DNA of 64,000 nt, from assembly GCA_010015675.1 (NCBI GenBank), contig ML977005.1, positions 341,274 through 405,273 on the forward strand. The letters run 5' to 3'. A program made the translations under genes and the position numbers. Below, piece by piece: positions 9,240-20,697 of the stretch (its first letter is position 1; each line of letters begins with the position of its first letter). Below the pieces are notes generated by a model. The model was not told where the DNA came from, did no database searches, and was given only the letters and a program-made list of their open reading frames with translations. Source of the DNA: Byssothecium circinans. Its lineage: Eukaryota; Ascomycota; Dothideomycetes; Pleosporales; Massarinaceae.

Positions 9240-9990
9240 TAAGTTTCCCCCGCCCGCCTCAGACTTTTCAACAACAAACTTCCTCTCCTCACTTCCCATC
9301 CCCTCCACCACCACCACACCACCGCCCTCGCTCGCCTCTAATCTGCAGCTTCTCAAGCTGCTCATCTTCAGCTTCATTTGCTTGACGTTGCTATACTGCT
9401 TCGTCGCTTGCTCCGCTCCTAGTAAGTTGCCCCTCCTTGTTGTTGTCGCTGGAGGCGACACAGCGACAGCCCTTCACCAGCTCTCTACGCGCGCCACCTC
9501 GCGACTTCGCATCCCAACACATACAGCTCACTAACAAATTTGCCTAGCCGAAGACTCTATCAGAGGTTCCTGCGCTCGCCGCCATGTGCCACTTGCCGTG
9601 GTTGCTGGCGGAAGCAGCTGGACTTGCAAAGCTCCACGCCTACTTCCACATCCACGACAACAGATCTGCTCCTCTTCCGCTCTTCCTTGCCAATGTATCA
9701 TTGCTAACTGGTGCTTGTAGTCGAGTCATGTTCTCTCCTCGCCGCTCAGGTGGCCACTGGTGCCTGTCAGCTTCCCACCGTAACCAAGGTCAGTCACTGT
9801 CTCTTCGACAATGAGCTTGACCGACGGCAATTGTCAATAGCAATTGGGACTTTCCTCTCTTCCATCGTCCAGTAAGTCCTCACCCTAACCCCACAGCAAT
9901 TTCAATCAACTGACTTTCAGCAGTGCATTGTTCCCACGTGACTCCCTTGCAGCCACGTCGCCATCACATCGTACTCCGAACACCAGAATC
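9240..9990 (+). ncRNA. possible spliced transcript, non-coding or 5' leader
   Basis: A pyrimidine-rich stretch typical of fungal transcript starts (9245-9420) leads into intron-like segments: 9422-9547 (GTAAGTT, CACTAAC, CCTAG), about 9787-9840 (GTCAGT to CAATAG) and about 9873-9922 (GTAAGTC, CAACTGAC, TTTCAG). The exons between them carry an ATG in good context near 9584, but the frame gives an unrecognised 76-residue product. There is no C/D box in these introns. The order of good splice signals on one strand supports transcription; function is unknown. Confidence 0.3.
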
Positions 9991-10183
9991 ATCAGTCCAG
10001 TCTCATATGAGCTACAGTCACCCATACTGTAGCCCAGCCAGACCACGGCCGAGATAAAGGGCCCACGCTAGGCAACTCACTGCACGTATTTGGGTCTGGC
10101 GGCAGCCCATATGGAACGTCCGTTGCTCGTCATCTTGACCAGGAGAAAGGGTGACAATCTCCAAAATTGCCGCCTTACGCAGA

Positions 10184-11195
10184 TGAGTTTGACGCCGAGA
10201 AGAACCCTTGTGTCAGCGCACGCCCTGCGCAATGGCATGGGAGGTTTCTCGTGCTCCAACATTCCAATTCAATGGCATAGGAGGTTGCTTGTGCTGCAAC
10301 ATTCTAAGGTCATTGCTTGACTACTTTAGTACAACCCCCCACTCACCTCTGTCTGACTTGATCTTCGCTAACATTCCAATAGTCACTTAACGTCGACTTC
10401 TACGCAACAAGATCCTTCCGGCCGGCAGCATTTGAGCATCGATCTTCAATACCGTTGCTCAACCCTGCTTTGCCAAGAATGAAAAACACGATCGTTCGAA
10501 AAGCTCCGTTCAGCGAAGAGCGTCCGTGGCTTGTTGGGTCTGAGGCTTGCATCCGTTGCATATGCTGAACAGCGTTCGATTGATGACGCCGAGACGAACC
10601 CTAGTGCCTGTGGCTCCTCAACCGCATTCTATGGCATAGGTGGTGTGCTTGAGCTCATACATTCTTTTTTGAAGACTTGGTGGGGTCTCGGGGTTTTCGA
10701 TCGCGACTTCACTTGGCCGTGAGCAGTTTTGATACAGGTATGTCTCCAACCCTCACTGCTGACAAGAACTAACTACGCGTATGATCCCTTCTCAATTTCG
10801 ACGAGCTCGCCGATCGGCTTCGCGTTTCCTCATCCCCGCCACTTTCGCCCCCTTCGTCGCTGCACTGTACTATCCAGCATTACAACACCTCCTCGGCCGG
10901 GATGATAGGGTCTTGACTTTCCATGTCATGCCTCTGATTCCATTGGCCAAGAGCAACAGAAGCCTGAATGCTTGTTCGATCGTCGGGAGCCTAGTGCTCA
11001 TAGCGGAGAGGATTGCCTTTACCAGATACAGAGGATAATGGGGCCCGCGCAGGACGCCCCTCGAGGGATTTCACAAGCTACCTCTCCAACAAGGCGCAAG
11101 GCCTTCGCATTCAGGTGTGACGTCGGAAAGTACCAACGAGTAGCACTGCGCTGCCATTGCTCGGGAGGTTTTCTGAACTCATACATTCTTGGTGG
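10184..11195 (+). repeat. diverged direct repeats with a GGCATRGGAGGT core
   Basis: A segment beginning GACGCCGAGA and ending near ACATTC recurs at about 10190-10310 and 10584-10670, with a weaker copy at about 11120-11195. Inside the first copy the block ATGGCATGGGAGGTTTC to AACATTC is itself duplicated in tandem (about 10228-10265 and 10271-10310). No frame is preserved between copies. A donor-like GTATGTCTCC lies at 10738. The block may be duplicated exons of another non-coding transcript. Confidence 0.45.
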
Positions 11196-11456
11196 CCCTG
11201 TGGGCTTTGCTACTTGCCTGGGTGATCGCCAGCCATGAAGTCATTTATCAGGCTAAGTCTCCTATCCCTGTTCTGGTCAATTAGCAGCAGTACTAACCAC
11301 CAGCCAGATCATTATGGGGAGCAAAATCTTACTCTCACGTCCGAGCTCGATCTGCTCACGTGCTCCCCGGGTAACGCGAACGAGAGAAGTACCGGATCGT
11401 TTCGACGAGTCTTGCCGTCTATCAGATCAGTTGGCCGGAAGAGTTCAGAGAGAGTA

Positions 11457-11966
11457 CACAACGTGCCAAGTATACGACCAGCAGTCATCACACAACGTTC
11501 CAAATACGCGGGACTCCCCAAAGATAATCCCTCCAGCGTCGCCCGAAGAATCCCGTACCAGCAATCACACAACGTGCCAAGTATACGGCCGGCGGACAGC
11601 ACACAGCGTGCCAAGTATACGACCAGCAGACAGCACACAACGTTCCAAGTATGCGGGACTCCCCAACGACAATCCTTCGAGCGTTGCCTGAAGAATCCCG
11701 TACGAGTAAACATCACACAACGATCTAAGTATACGGTCCTCTCTATCAATAATCCCTCAAGCGTTGTCTAAAGAATACCGTACTAGTAAACATCGCACAA
11801 CACAGTGATGTGCAATGTTTACTAGTACGGTATTCTTTAGATAACGCTTGAGAGATTATTGTTAGGGAGTATCCTATACTTGGAACGTTGTGCGATGTTT
11901 GCTGGTACGGGATTCTTTGGGCGACGCTCAAGGGATTATCGTTGGGGAATACCCTATACTTGGCAC
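11457..11966. repeat. compound minisatellite with a 160-bp inverted-repeat core
   Basis: Units begin with CACAACGTKCCAAGTAT at 11457, 11491, 11568, 11602, 11636 and 11716. Short units are 34 bp, long units 77-80 bp; the latter add CCCCAACGAYAATCCYT and AAGAATCCCGTAC. From 11642 the array is mirrored: 11642-11801 and 11807-11966 are diverged reverse complements around a centre near 11804, so a transcript could fold into a hairpin with arms of about 160 bp. No target-site duplication or transposase is seen. Confidence 0.8.
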
Positions 11967-14900
11967 ATTTTCTGGGTTAAGAACAAGTAAGCTTGCCAGA
12001 CTCCCTGTCACCACAGCTGGATACTGACCACAGTAGCGATATCAAGGAGCCTTGACGTCCCCGAAGCAGCTACGAAATTGTCCTTCGCGCTAAAAAAACG
12101 GAAGAGCAAGAACAAGTCGACAGCAGCAACAGCAGCAGGGTCTTAAGTCGGGCCTGAATTGCGCTTGACAATGCTAGCTTTCCAGTTCCAGAATACTATG
12201 AGCGTATCCAGCATTGAGAAGAAGCCCCCGAACCTTGAGAGCGAGCGAGAGCAGATGACCATCACCGATGAAAGTACCATCAGGAAGAATTACTCGGTGC
12301 GACAGAAGCTGGACAGTCACACCAAGTCACTCGGAGACGGTTGACACTGACCCATCGATCTACAAGAATGCCGATTTACGGATCGTGCTCGACCGGTGAG
12401 CACACCATTATGCGACTTCATAAAAGATATCCACTGACTTCTACTTCAGTTTCAACCCTCACGTGTCCAGCTGCATGGAGGCGACTTCGTACGTACATGC
12501 TGCATCATATCTTAGCGGCACCCTTCGCCCTCACGACAAAGCCAGATCTGCCACTGCATCAGGTTTCCCATACCGCAAAATCACTAAGACTCTACGGCCA
12601 CCCTCCACAAGTCTGCCAGCGGTGTGTACTCCGCAGCATTTTATGAAGAACACCGTTATGATCGCCTCTGATCAGGACAACGATACCGCGTCCTACAGAA
12701 GACACAGAGAAGAAAAAACGCAAGCGCATACACCCTTCACTACTCAGAAAATGATCGGTGCTCAGCAACTCAGACACGACAACTCCAACCTCATCAAGCT
12801 CGATACAAAAGGAATCCTTGAGGTAACATCCACTGGCGCGGACAACACTTCGATGTCGGCACTGTTTAAACACCTTTCTGGGCTGAAATTTCCCCAACGA
12901 CCCTATTATAGATAGAAATAGTAAGTTTGTATCCTTCTTCCCTTGGTTTGATTAATACTAACAGTGAGCAGAATTTTGTTACGTCACACTCGCCCTCTTC
13001 TTTGACTGACATGTTGTGACTTGATTCATGCGCTGTGCCGTGACTACAGGCTTCGAGCTCCTAAAGCTCACTCAAAGGTACGTGAACTTCAATCTCTTGA
13101 ACAGCTATTGACTTAGACAGGCATCTATAGCTCGCTGGTGAATATTATTCGAGAGCGTTCACCCCTTCCAAAGCAACACCATCCCCACACCCAATTCAAC
13201 AGGCCAATACCTGCACATGCGACCCTCACTTACCTCTAGCAGCATCTTCACTCGCACATCCTTCATCTACTTCTCAACCCTACAACCGTTTCGCGCTTCC
13301 TTCTCACTTCACACATGCACGGCAGTAAGACAGCTTCGGGTTCTGGTTCCTCATACCACATACCCAGGCGCTTCTTCTTAAGCATCTGCCAAGATTGAAT
13401 TTGCACCAGCTGTCAGCGTACAGAGAACGAAACCATTGACTTGACAGCCGGTGTGAAGAAGAGGTACTGGCTATCCATAGACGCGCATTTCCATGCTTGG
13501 AGGGCTCATAATGCTTCTGACATCTTGTTCTATACCAACTTGGTCATTTTCTTGAGAGCTTCGGCTAACTCTTTACACGACTGATCACGGCATTGAAGAT
13601 TTTATGGTAAGTATTCGCCACCCTTCACTAGGATTCTGCTAACCATTATCGAAATGTCAACGTCTTTGTGACTGTCAACACAACAATTACGAATCTTGAT
13701 CGCGTCAGTCAAGGTTCGCAAGTCCGCGTCTAAATCGTGCACACTAACTACACCATCTCTGATCTCGTCAATCAAGATGCGCCCGTCGGAATCATACACA
13801 ACAGCACGCCAGCGCAAACGATCTTGAATCTCGTCAAGTCAAGATGCCGATGCTGCAAATCCGTTGCCTCACACGTCTTCAGCTTCAAGCCGCATAAGCT
13901 CGAAAAGCTCCATACACCATCGCAGTCATCCATTTCTGGAGCTCGAGAAGCTCCAGTGTAATTCGAAATTCCAACAGGCCGCATAATCAGTTCAATTGTT
14001 CTTCACCATAACAAGCCTGCGGGTAGGAACCAAGTTGAGCGGCCAAGAACAACGGCGTCGTTTCGATACGGGTCCTGGCTTCCTCTATGCCAGTTGTACC
14101 TAGATTGCGCCACCAACATCCCGCATCATTTGCTTTGCCTTTTTGCGACTTAAGTGATGGTCATAGTGTGAATGAGTTGGAAGCTAACATGCAAGATCAC
14201 GACGAACATCTCCGCGACACTGCGCGACTACATCTTCCATACTGACCTGTCGATCTCAGACCCAGTACAAAGATAACGGAATTAGAAGCATCCTCCGCAT
14301 GCATGGGCTGGATGCGTTGCAAATCTAGCGCTACTTTTCCTACCTCCCCTCACACACCCGCGCGCCCGACTTGCCAACGCATAAGAAGTTCTGTTTCTAA
14401 CATATTTCAGGATCTATTCCAATCACGCTCGTATTCAAGGCATTATAAGAAGTCTCCGTGGCTCTCGACACTACTCCATGGGCACGATGCCACTGGCACT
14501 GACCGTCTACTTCTGCATCTTTCCTCGATCTTCCCGTCTACAATATGCTCGTTCAAGCTGTTGACATTCATGCAGGACACATGTCTACAATACCAACACC
14601 CATGGTATCAGGCTCCGCAGAAAGGCTCTTTATGATGAGTTCGTTGACGCATCTAATCGCATCCTGCATATATACGAATGCTATGGCAAGTAAGCTCACG
14701 CTCGCTACATGCCACGCGAGGCTGATCTTAAGGTTGCCTAGAAAAAAGGTCTTTCAAGGCTTTGACTTACGAAACACGGAGTCTCCTTGAGTCCTTCAAG
14801 TTGATTCCTGAGTCTAGCTCTTGCTATGCTAGCCTCATTCAATGTTTCCGGTGCCGACATTCTGATTAAGGTAGATGCCAGTCGTGTACTTCAAGGTAAC

Positions 14901-16409
14901 GTATCCGCAATCCCCAAATTCAAGACTTTGCTAATTTACAGGCGCGATGAAGATGTAACTGTTTACCCGAAGCCTCAAGCCCTGCCGTCGCTGTAAACAC
15001 AAGATAAACGCGAAAAGATATCTTCTCACCATTTCCCTCCCACTCTCCTCTCCATACCAATTTCTCGCCGAAAACAATCTGTACCCCGCACACCGCCTTA
15101 AAATCTCCCGCGCAAACGCGCCGCAATCACATGCGCGCGTCTGCCTACAATCACCAGCCACCACAACAACAATACGTCTCCACCCACCCAACCTCAGTAT
15201 ATATATTATACAAACCCAAATACCTTTGTCTTCGGACATTTGGTCAGGTTAGCATTGCACGGCGCCATTGCCAACGCCCTTGCACTAGGATATCAAGGAT
15301 TGCGTGCTAATTAGGCATCTACCATTTTTTTTTTGGCGATATTGTTTTTGGAGGGAGCCTGAGTTCGAACCCAGGTTAGAGAAGGTCTGCTGGATTTCTT
15401 TGCGGCGCTTGGGATATTTGGGACCGGCAGGTTGATCCGGGTTGATTGCGGTGAGGGGTGTGAGGCTGGGGTGGGAATGAGAAGTGCTTTTCGCGCAAGC
15501 TACGCCGCTGGTTGTTTTGTATGGCTGGAGCGCCTTTTGTTGTTTATAAAGGGAGAGCTACCTGTGGTTTGACACATACTCTCACAGTACGCGATTGAAA
15601 ACTCGATACATTACTGCCTGGCCACACATCTCCTCTCATAAAGATCGTACATAGAGAAGCTAAATACATTCTCGCATTCCTTCATTACTAAATTCCTACC
15701 TGGATAAAATTATGTTGGCGGTTTACACTGCGTTTACATACGTTTTTAAAACTACCGACGGCTCTGACAGCGAGGAATAAGTCTACTAAACAGAGAGGGA
15801 GGCGAATGAGACCACAATACACCTAGGTAACCTTCCAAGGAATGCATTGTCCTGTACATGCCCTCTCTCTCTCTCTGTGAAAAGCGTCTCAAGAAAGAAC
15901 AAAATAGTAAGACCTGGTTCCATCACCACAGTTCAAAGAAGTGAAGCTGCCTACCTCGACGACACTTACGGGATACTTCAATGGCACTATGATATATACC
16001 TAAAAATCTCTCCACCGACGCGGTCAAGTCATCCCTCCATAAAACCCAAACCCAAATCCTATTCTTGTACCGCTCACCAGTACTACCGTAGGGCGTAAAT
16101 GGTGTCTGTCAAAGGCTTTGTACAGTACAATTGTAAACTTAACAGAGCTCTAGCGGGTTTTCGCATGCTGAAGGAGCCAAGGCACACACGCTTAATAGAG
16201 CTTAGATCCGTCAGACCCACGACAGTAATCCTTAAGTAATGCCTTAATATTCCTCATCTGCGGGTCCAGTAGACCAAACTCTCAAAATCACGTTGACTGC
16301 CATATCGATAGAAAGCAAATCCAGGCTTTCGACACCAGGCTCTACAGCGTTCTGAACATCAGGGAGAGTCATAAAGGAAACAGTGCTCAACTAATACTGA
16401 ACCACCAAG
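11967..16409. other. gene-poor stretch with several intron-like segments
   Basis: No protein gene is supported. Clean intron signals on the + strand occur at 12920-12971 (GTAAGT, TACTAAC, GCAG), 13079-13121 (GTACGT to GACAG), 14691-14742 (GTAAGC to CCTAG) and 14897-14941 (GTAACG, GCTAAT, TACAG). Flanking sequence is closed by stops in most frames. The 150-codon frame at 12463-12915 has no recognised motif. Together these suggest spliced non-coding transcription or decayed genes. The stretch 15.3-16.1 kb is A+T-richer and shows nothing else. Confidence 0.3.
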
Positions 16410-16742
16410 CTACCAAAACCCCTGCCCTGACCTCCGCATCGTCCAAACAAACCCACTATCCACCGCCGAAAACACATCAATCAACTGCGCGTATCCACAA
16501 ATATCTTCCCACTCTACCCCCCCAACGTCTCTAACGTACAGTTCCCTGCCATCGTGACCCACAAGCCGAAGCTTCAACGTGAAGATTTCCGCCTCGATCA
16601 CACTCATTTTGTAAAAATTACGAACTTCTTGTTTGAACTGTTCCTTGGTCGCGTAGGTTTCGAAGGGGTTCGAGGTGAGACCTGGAACATGTTATCTTCC
16701 AAGGTTTTTTATGTTCCCTCTGACGAGAACGTAGCCCACCAT
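16410..16742 (-). pseudogene. possible remnant of an unknown protein gene with an early stop
   Basis: From ATG at 16742 one minus-strand frame runs to a stop at 16410, with a single internal TAA at codon 17. The part after it (TSNPFETYATKEQF, then LKLRLVGHDGRELYVRDVGG) reads like ordinary coding sequence, with balanced composition and alternating hydrophobic residues, ending SGQGFW. I recognise no family. It may be a broken gene, or the 3' exon of a gene whose upstream exon I cannot place. Confidence 0.3.
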
Positions 16743-17649
16743 TTTGCATGGTCGAATCTGTAGTAGACATATTGGACCATATTTCCAGGTGCGTTCGTCT
16801 TTTTCGACCGGGAATTGTGTATTGTTAAAGATGGTGGGGGTGTAAGACGAAAGGTAGATGAGAGCAGTGCGTAATGACTCCGGAGGTCATTGACCGATGA
16901 TAGCACTTGCTTATTCAACAACAGTCGCTTCCTTAGCATTCGACCACGTGGGAAGAACTCGGCCACGGAAATGAACGGTCAATATCTTTACGGTTAAGAG
17001 CAATGGGGTACAGTCATCCAAAGTGTGCACAATGCTTTCCACAGCTCCAGATGTCGTGTCCGGCAACACGTCACAGCACAACTGCAGATTACTGTATCAA
17101 GCTACGCTATTAGCACTTATGATTGCTCCTTCTCTTGATAGCGTTGAAACAAATGAACGAACTTACAGGATGCGTATCAGGAGTACTGATGTCGAATACA
17201 TGCATCAAAAAGCGTTGAACATTTGAAAGTGAAGAAAATGGAGATACGGGTTGAACGGCCTCAGTCGTAAAATAGCGAAGAATTATAAGGAAGGATCAAG
17301 CGTCTCACAAATGAAAGTATCAAAACGATTAGGAGACGACGGTAACAAACCAAAGATACGTGAGCAGACATAAAATTCCAAAAGCTCGGCTCCTTTCGTA
17401 TTCTGAATGTCCAGGGCAAACCATCTATAACTCCAGACCATGCATGGTGTATGATACAATATGCCTACATATGTCGAAGCTCCGCCGCTTCAAGCGCGGT
17501 ACGCAGCGCGCCCGTGAGTAGTTATGCCTCCTCTTCTGTCATTCGGACCTTCTCCAGCTCTTTCGTTGGTGGTTTGTTCGGAACGGCATTGGATTTCTCG
17601 GTCCTCCAAACGCGCAACCCGGCCGTATACGTGCAACCAAAGGTGCCGG
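16743..17649. other. no supported gene
   Basis: Short open frames only, none with a motif, a convincing start context or paired splice signals. The right part (17400-17650) is 3' flank of the minus-strand bL33m gene. Confidence 0.4.
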
Positions 17650-18111
17650 TTATTTCTTTCCTCGCTTCTGTTCAAGGAAGAGGACTTGTTTCCGTACTGC
17701 CATCCCGTCAGCCATCATTCCAATACAAGCGCTCAATCCTCTCCATCGTATTCGCGACATCAGAGCCCTCCTATTGCCATCAACTCCCATGTTTATATTA
17801 GACTGCCCTCTCCTCCTTGATGTGTCTATCGTGTGGTTGTGAAGTGTGAGGTGTGCATACCAATCGGATCGTATTTCATCATACTCAGCGGTCGGTGAGC
17901 GCGCGGTCGCATCAGCGTTCGGTAGTAGCCCGTCATGGCCATCGAGATGAGGCGCACCATGATAGTGCGGGATTTCGCTGTTCACGGGTGTTGTCAGCGC
18001 GGAGCTCGTTCCTAGCCATTGCGGCACCATCTCGCATCCGAGAATGGGGTAGAAGCGGGGAATCCCACGCATTGAGGATAAAAGAAATGCCGGCGTACCT
18101 TTCTTGGCCAT
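17650..18111 (-). CDS. MRPL39: mitochondrial large-subunit ribosomal protein bL33m
   Basis: A three-exon minus-strand gene for the 58-residue bacterial-type L33 protein of the mitochondrial large ribosomal subunit. Exons are 18111-18099 (13 nt), 17977-17861 and 17696-17650. Introns carry GTACGC...GCTGAC...ACAG and GTATGC...GCTGAC...GCAG. Spliced in frame it begins [20 protein letters not shown], contains [18 protein letters not shown] and ends LEQKRGKK, matching the family in length, basic charge and the KYDP...VLF...K ending. The ATG lies in a CACCATGGCC context. A single unspliced 153-codon frame spans the same interval but has no family match, so the spliced model is preferred. Confidence 0.88.
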   Translation of the reverse strand: MAKKGTPAFLLSSMRGIPRFYPILGCEMVPQWLGTSSALTTPVNSEIPHYHGAPHLDGHDGLLPNADATARSPTAEYDEIRSDWYAHLTLHNHTIDTSRRRGQSNINMGVDGNRRALMSRIRWRGLSACIGMMADGMAVRKQVLFLEQKRGKK

Positions 18112-19835
18112 GGTGGCGGGCTATGCGTGTTGTGCTGGCGTAGAGGTGTTGAATGTTGCGGTATGAGGTTTTCGATATGCGGGCGGCGTTTCTTCGGCTG
18201 TGGAAGTTTGACCAATCAGCGACGGACGGTGGTGAGGTATTGGCACGTTGAGCAAAGCGGCAACCAGACACCATCTTTCCTGCATCAATCCCACTTATTT
18301 TGAGATTGAAGCATGAAATCTTCCTAGAGAATCTGCTCACTTGACTAGCTTCTGGTTATAACACATCAATTTTGTCCCCCGTACTTGCTAGGTCCCTTGT
18401 GCGGCGACCCCCCTTCCTTATCACCATCCATTATACCATCACGCAGCTAGGAACCGTAGGTCCTACAATTTTATTGCAATCCAGTGCATCTACATGCACC
18501 CTCACAATGAGGGCTTTCTGCGATCATAAACCCACCGCCTTCCCACCTCTTCTCGTATAAGACGGTGATGCATGCACCCCAATCTTCATCACTTATTATC
18601 TCCCCTGGCACCCAGTCATTCTCGACCTCTTCCGCATCTCTTCTTCCCTACCTGCCTACTTCCCTGGACTGTAAGGAAGGCTGCCATCTCAATAATAACC
18701 CCAGGGAGAAAATCGCCCAATCAGTCAGTCATCAACAAGTTCCCAACAGTAGGACGACAGGTGTGTGTGATGAATAACAAATCGCCGTCCGTAACCACAG
18801 CGAAACCCGACGATTTTCGTACTTGTAAGTTCAAAAAGGTGGCATACGGCTCGTCCGCTAATATACTGTACGACATATAAATCCCCGCTTGCTGACACTT
18901 CACATGCATCTCCCATATCAACTTTAAAATCAATGCCTTTGGCAACAAGCGTCGGACAGGATCTTTCCCCTATTCTAGCTCCTTCGGTCACCTCACCCGG
19001 CGTGCGCTTTCCGCTCGCCTGGAAGCATGGAAAGTGCTACTACCCCGACCCGGATTCGCGTGGATGTTTCATAACTAGACCAGCCATATGTGCTATGGTA
19101 GAACGGGAGAAGTATGAAGAATGAATAGCACGGCTCTGCTTTGACGACAAGGAACGTGAGCAAGCTTCCAAAAAAATATAGAGAAGGATCCTATGCAGCA
19201 GAGCGATGAAGAAGTCGTAGTCTGGCGAGAGAAGAGAAGCCGGTGAGATCGTGTAAGTAATCAATTCGTGAGCGTGTGGATCGAGTCTGGAGTGAAAAAA
19301 GACTAGCAGCATCGAACCTAAATACGGGGAAGCGTTGCCGGGCTTTTTGACATAGAAATGTCCAAGACATGACGCATCCCCGAATTCTTTTCTTGGGCGG
19401 AGGCTATCAAGTTTACATGCGAACTAAAACGCTCCTTTTTCATCCACCCCAAGAAAAAGTAATCACCATCCCATATCACACATCCCGCATTCGGCATCCC
19501 ACAGAAAACCAAAAAATAAAAAAAATTAGATATAAACAGAATCCCTAACTAGCTATTTTATGCAAACTGAATTGCTTGTTCTCGCGTTCTAGAAAACCAT
19601 TTGTATAGATGCCCAAAACCGTCGTGAAAACCAACCCCCAACAAAGCGCCGAAAAGCCAGCGCCGTCAATCAACACCGTGGAAATGCACACATCGTTCCC
19701 AGCTCGTAAAGTCGTTCCTCGTCTCTTTCCATCCCAACTTCCCCTTCGCCTCATCCCGGTCCTCACACCCTCACTCTCAACCAACCAACCACCCACCACC
19801 GCCTAGCTCCATTCTCTCGTCCTTGCACACCAATT
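18112..19835. other. no confident gene
   Basis: A minus-strand frame at 18725-18991 (KGIDFKVDMGDACEVSASGD and following) and a plus-strand 63-codon frame at 18933-19124, with a TATA-like CATATAAAT at about 18875, look mildly coding but overlap each other and match no family I know. One may be real; I cannot decide between them from sequence alone. 18112-18400 is the 5' flank of bL33m. Confidence 0.3.
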
Positions 19836-20697
19836 CTACCCCTGCACCTCCACGCCCTCCATCTCCCCGTCCTTCTCCCCTTCAACCCCTGCTATGGCAA
19901 CATCAAAACTCCCCTCCCGGTACGTAACCTCGGAGACGCCATTCGTCGGACTCCCCGGCATGGAAATATTCGGCGTTGCGAGGGCAGAAGAGGAGCCGCC
20001 GCGGCAATCCAGTTTGTGCAGTTTCCAGGCGGCCTTTTGGCAGGCTTTGGAGCAGTAGTAGGCGGATTTGCAGCGGGAGCAGCGTTGCAGCGAGGATCCC
20101 GAGGCGGGGAGTTGGCCGCATGTGGAGCAGAGGGGGGTGGCGGTCATGGGGTTGGCTGCTGTGGGGAGCGTTAGTTGTGGAATCGACAGGTTTGGATGAT
20201 TGCGAACGAAGGACGGGTGTTGTGCTCGTTATAGGTATAACGCAACATTACATTGGGTTACAGAAATTTTGGTGGTGGTGTTTAGATGCTGGGGAAATGA
20301 GTGCAAATGACATACCCGAAAGATTGGCGCCCACCACAGGCCTTGAGAAGACACCGATGCCGTCCGGAAAAGAAGAGACATCGATCTCCGAGGTAGCAAT
20401 TGGCGAAGCGTGCGCAGAAGTGTTGGTAGAATCGGTGTATGGTGGCGTACCAATAGTGTCTGTGGCAATCAAAAAGTCAGCAAGCATGCTCAAGTGCCGA
20501 TGGACTTGGAGGAAGAGCATACCATTCGGAGAGCCCTGAACACTATCATGCCTTCCCCTCTCGGTAACCGGACCTTCCTTCTCCTTCACAGCACCATCAT
20601 GGCTCCCAAACTCCCTCGCCGACACATTCGCCTCTTTCGGGATCCCACTGCCCAGACTAGTGGTGAAAACATTCAAGCAGACGCTCCTCGGTGGCAT
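19836..20697 (-). CDS. MYND zinc-finger protein
   Basis: Two exons, 20697-20316 and 20158-19836, joined over a 157-nt intron (GTATGT donor, AACTAACGC branch site, CCACAG acceptor) in frame to give 234 residues. The MYND finger is at about residues 138-179: CSTC, then CSRC, YYC, C, H and C with the usual spacing (KACQKAAWKLHKLDC). MYND fingers bind short proline-rich peptides in partner proteins. The N-terminal 130 residues have no known domain, and the tail is acidic. The start at 20697 is the first ATG of the open frame; an internal ATG at MLADFLIATD could be the true start. Substrate and partners are unknown. Confidence 0.72.

Noticed and set aside
14630..14720. ATGATGA and CTGA pair resembling another C/D snoRNA
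   Set aside because: The boxes span a donor-like GTAAGC at 14691, so they would not lie in the same intron, and no guide was seen.
15360..15395. tRNA T-arm-like GAGTTCGAACCC
   Set aside because: The stem around the loop does not pair properly, and no anticodon or D arm is found at the right distance.
17650..18111. Single-exon 153-codon reading of the bL33m interval
   Set aside because: The spliced model in two frames reproduces the bL33m family exactly, while the continuous frame matches nothing.
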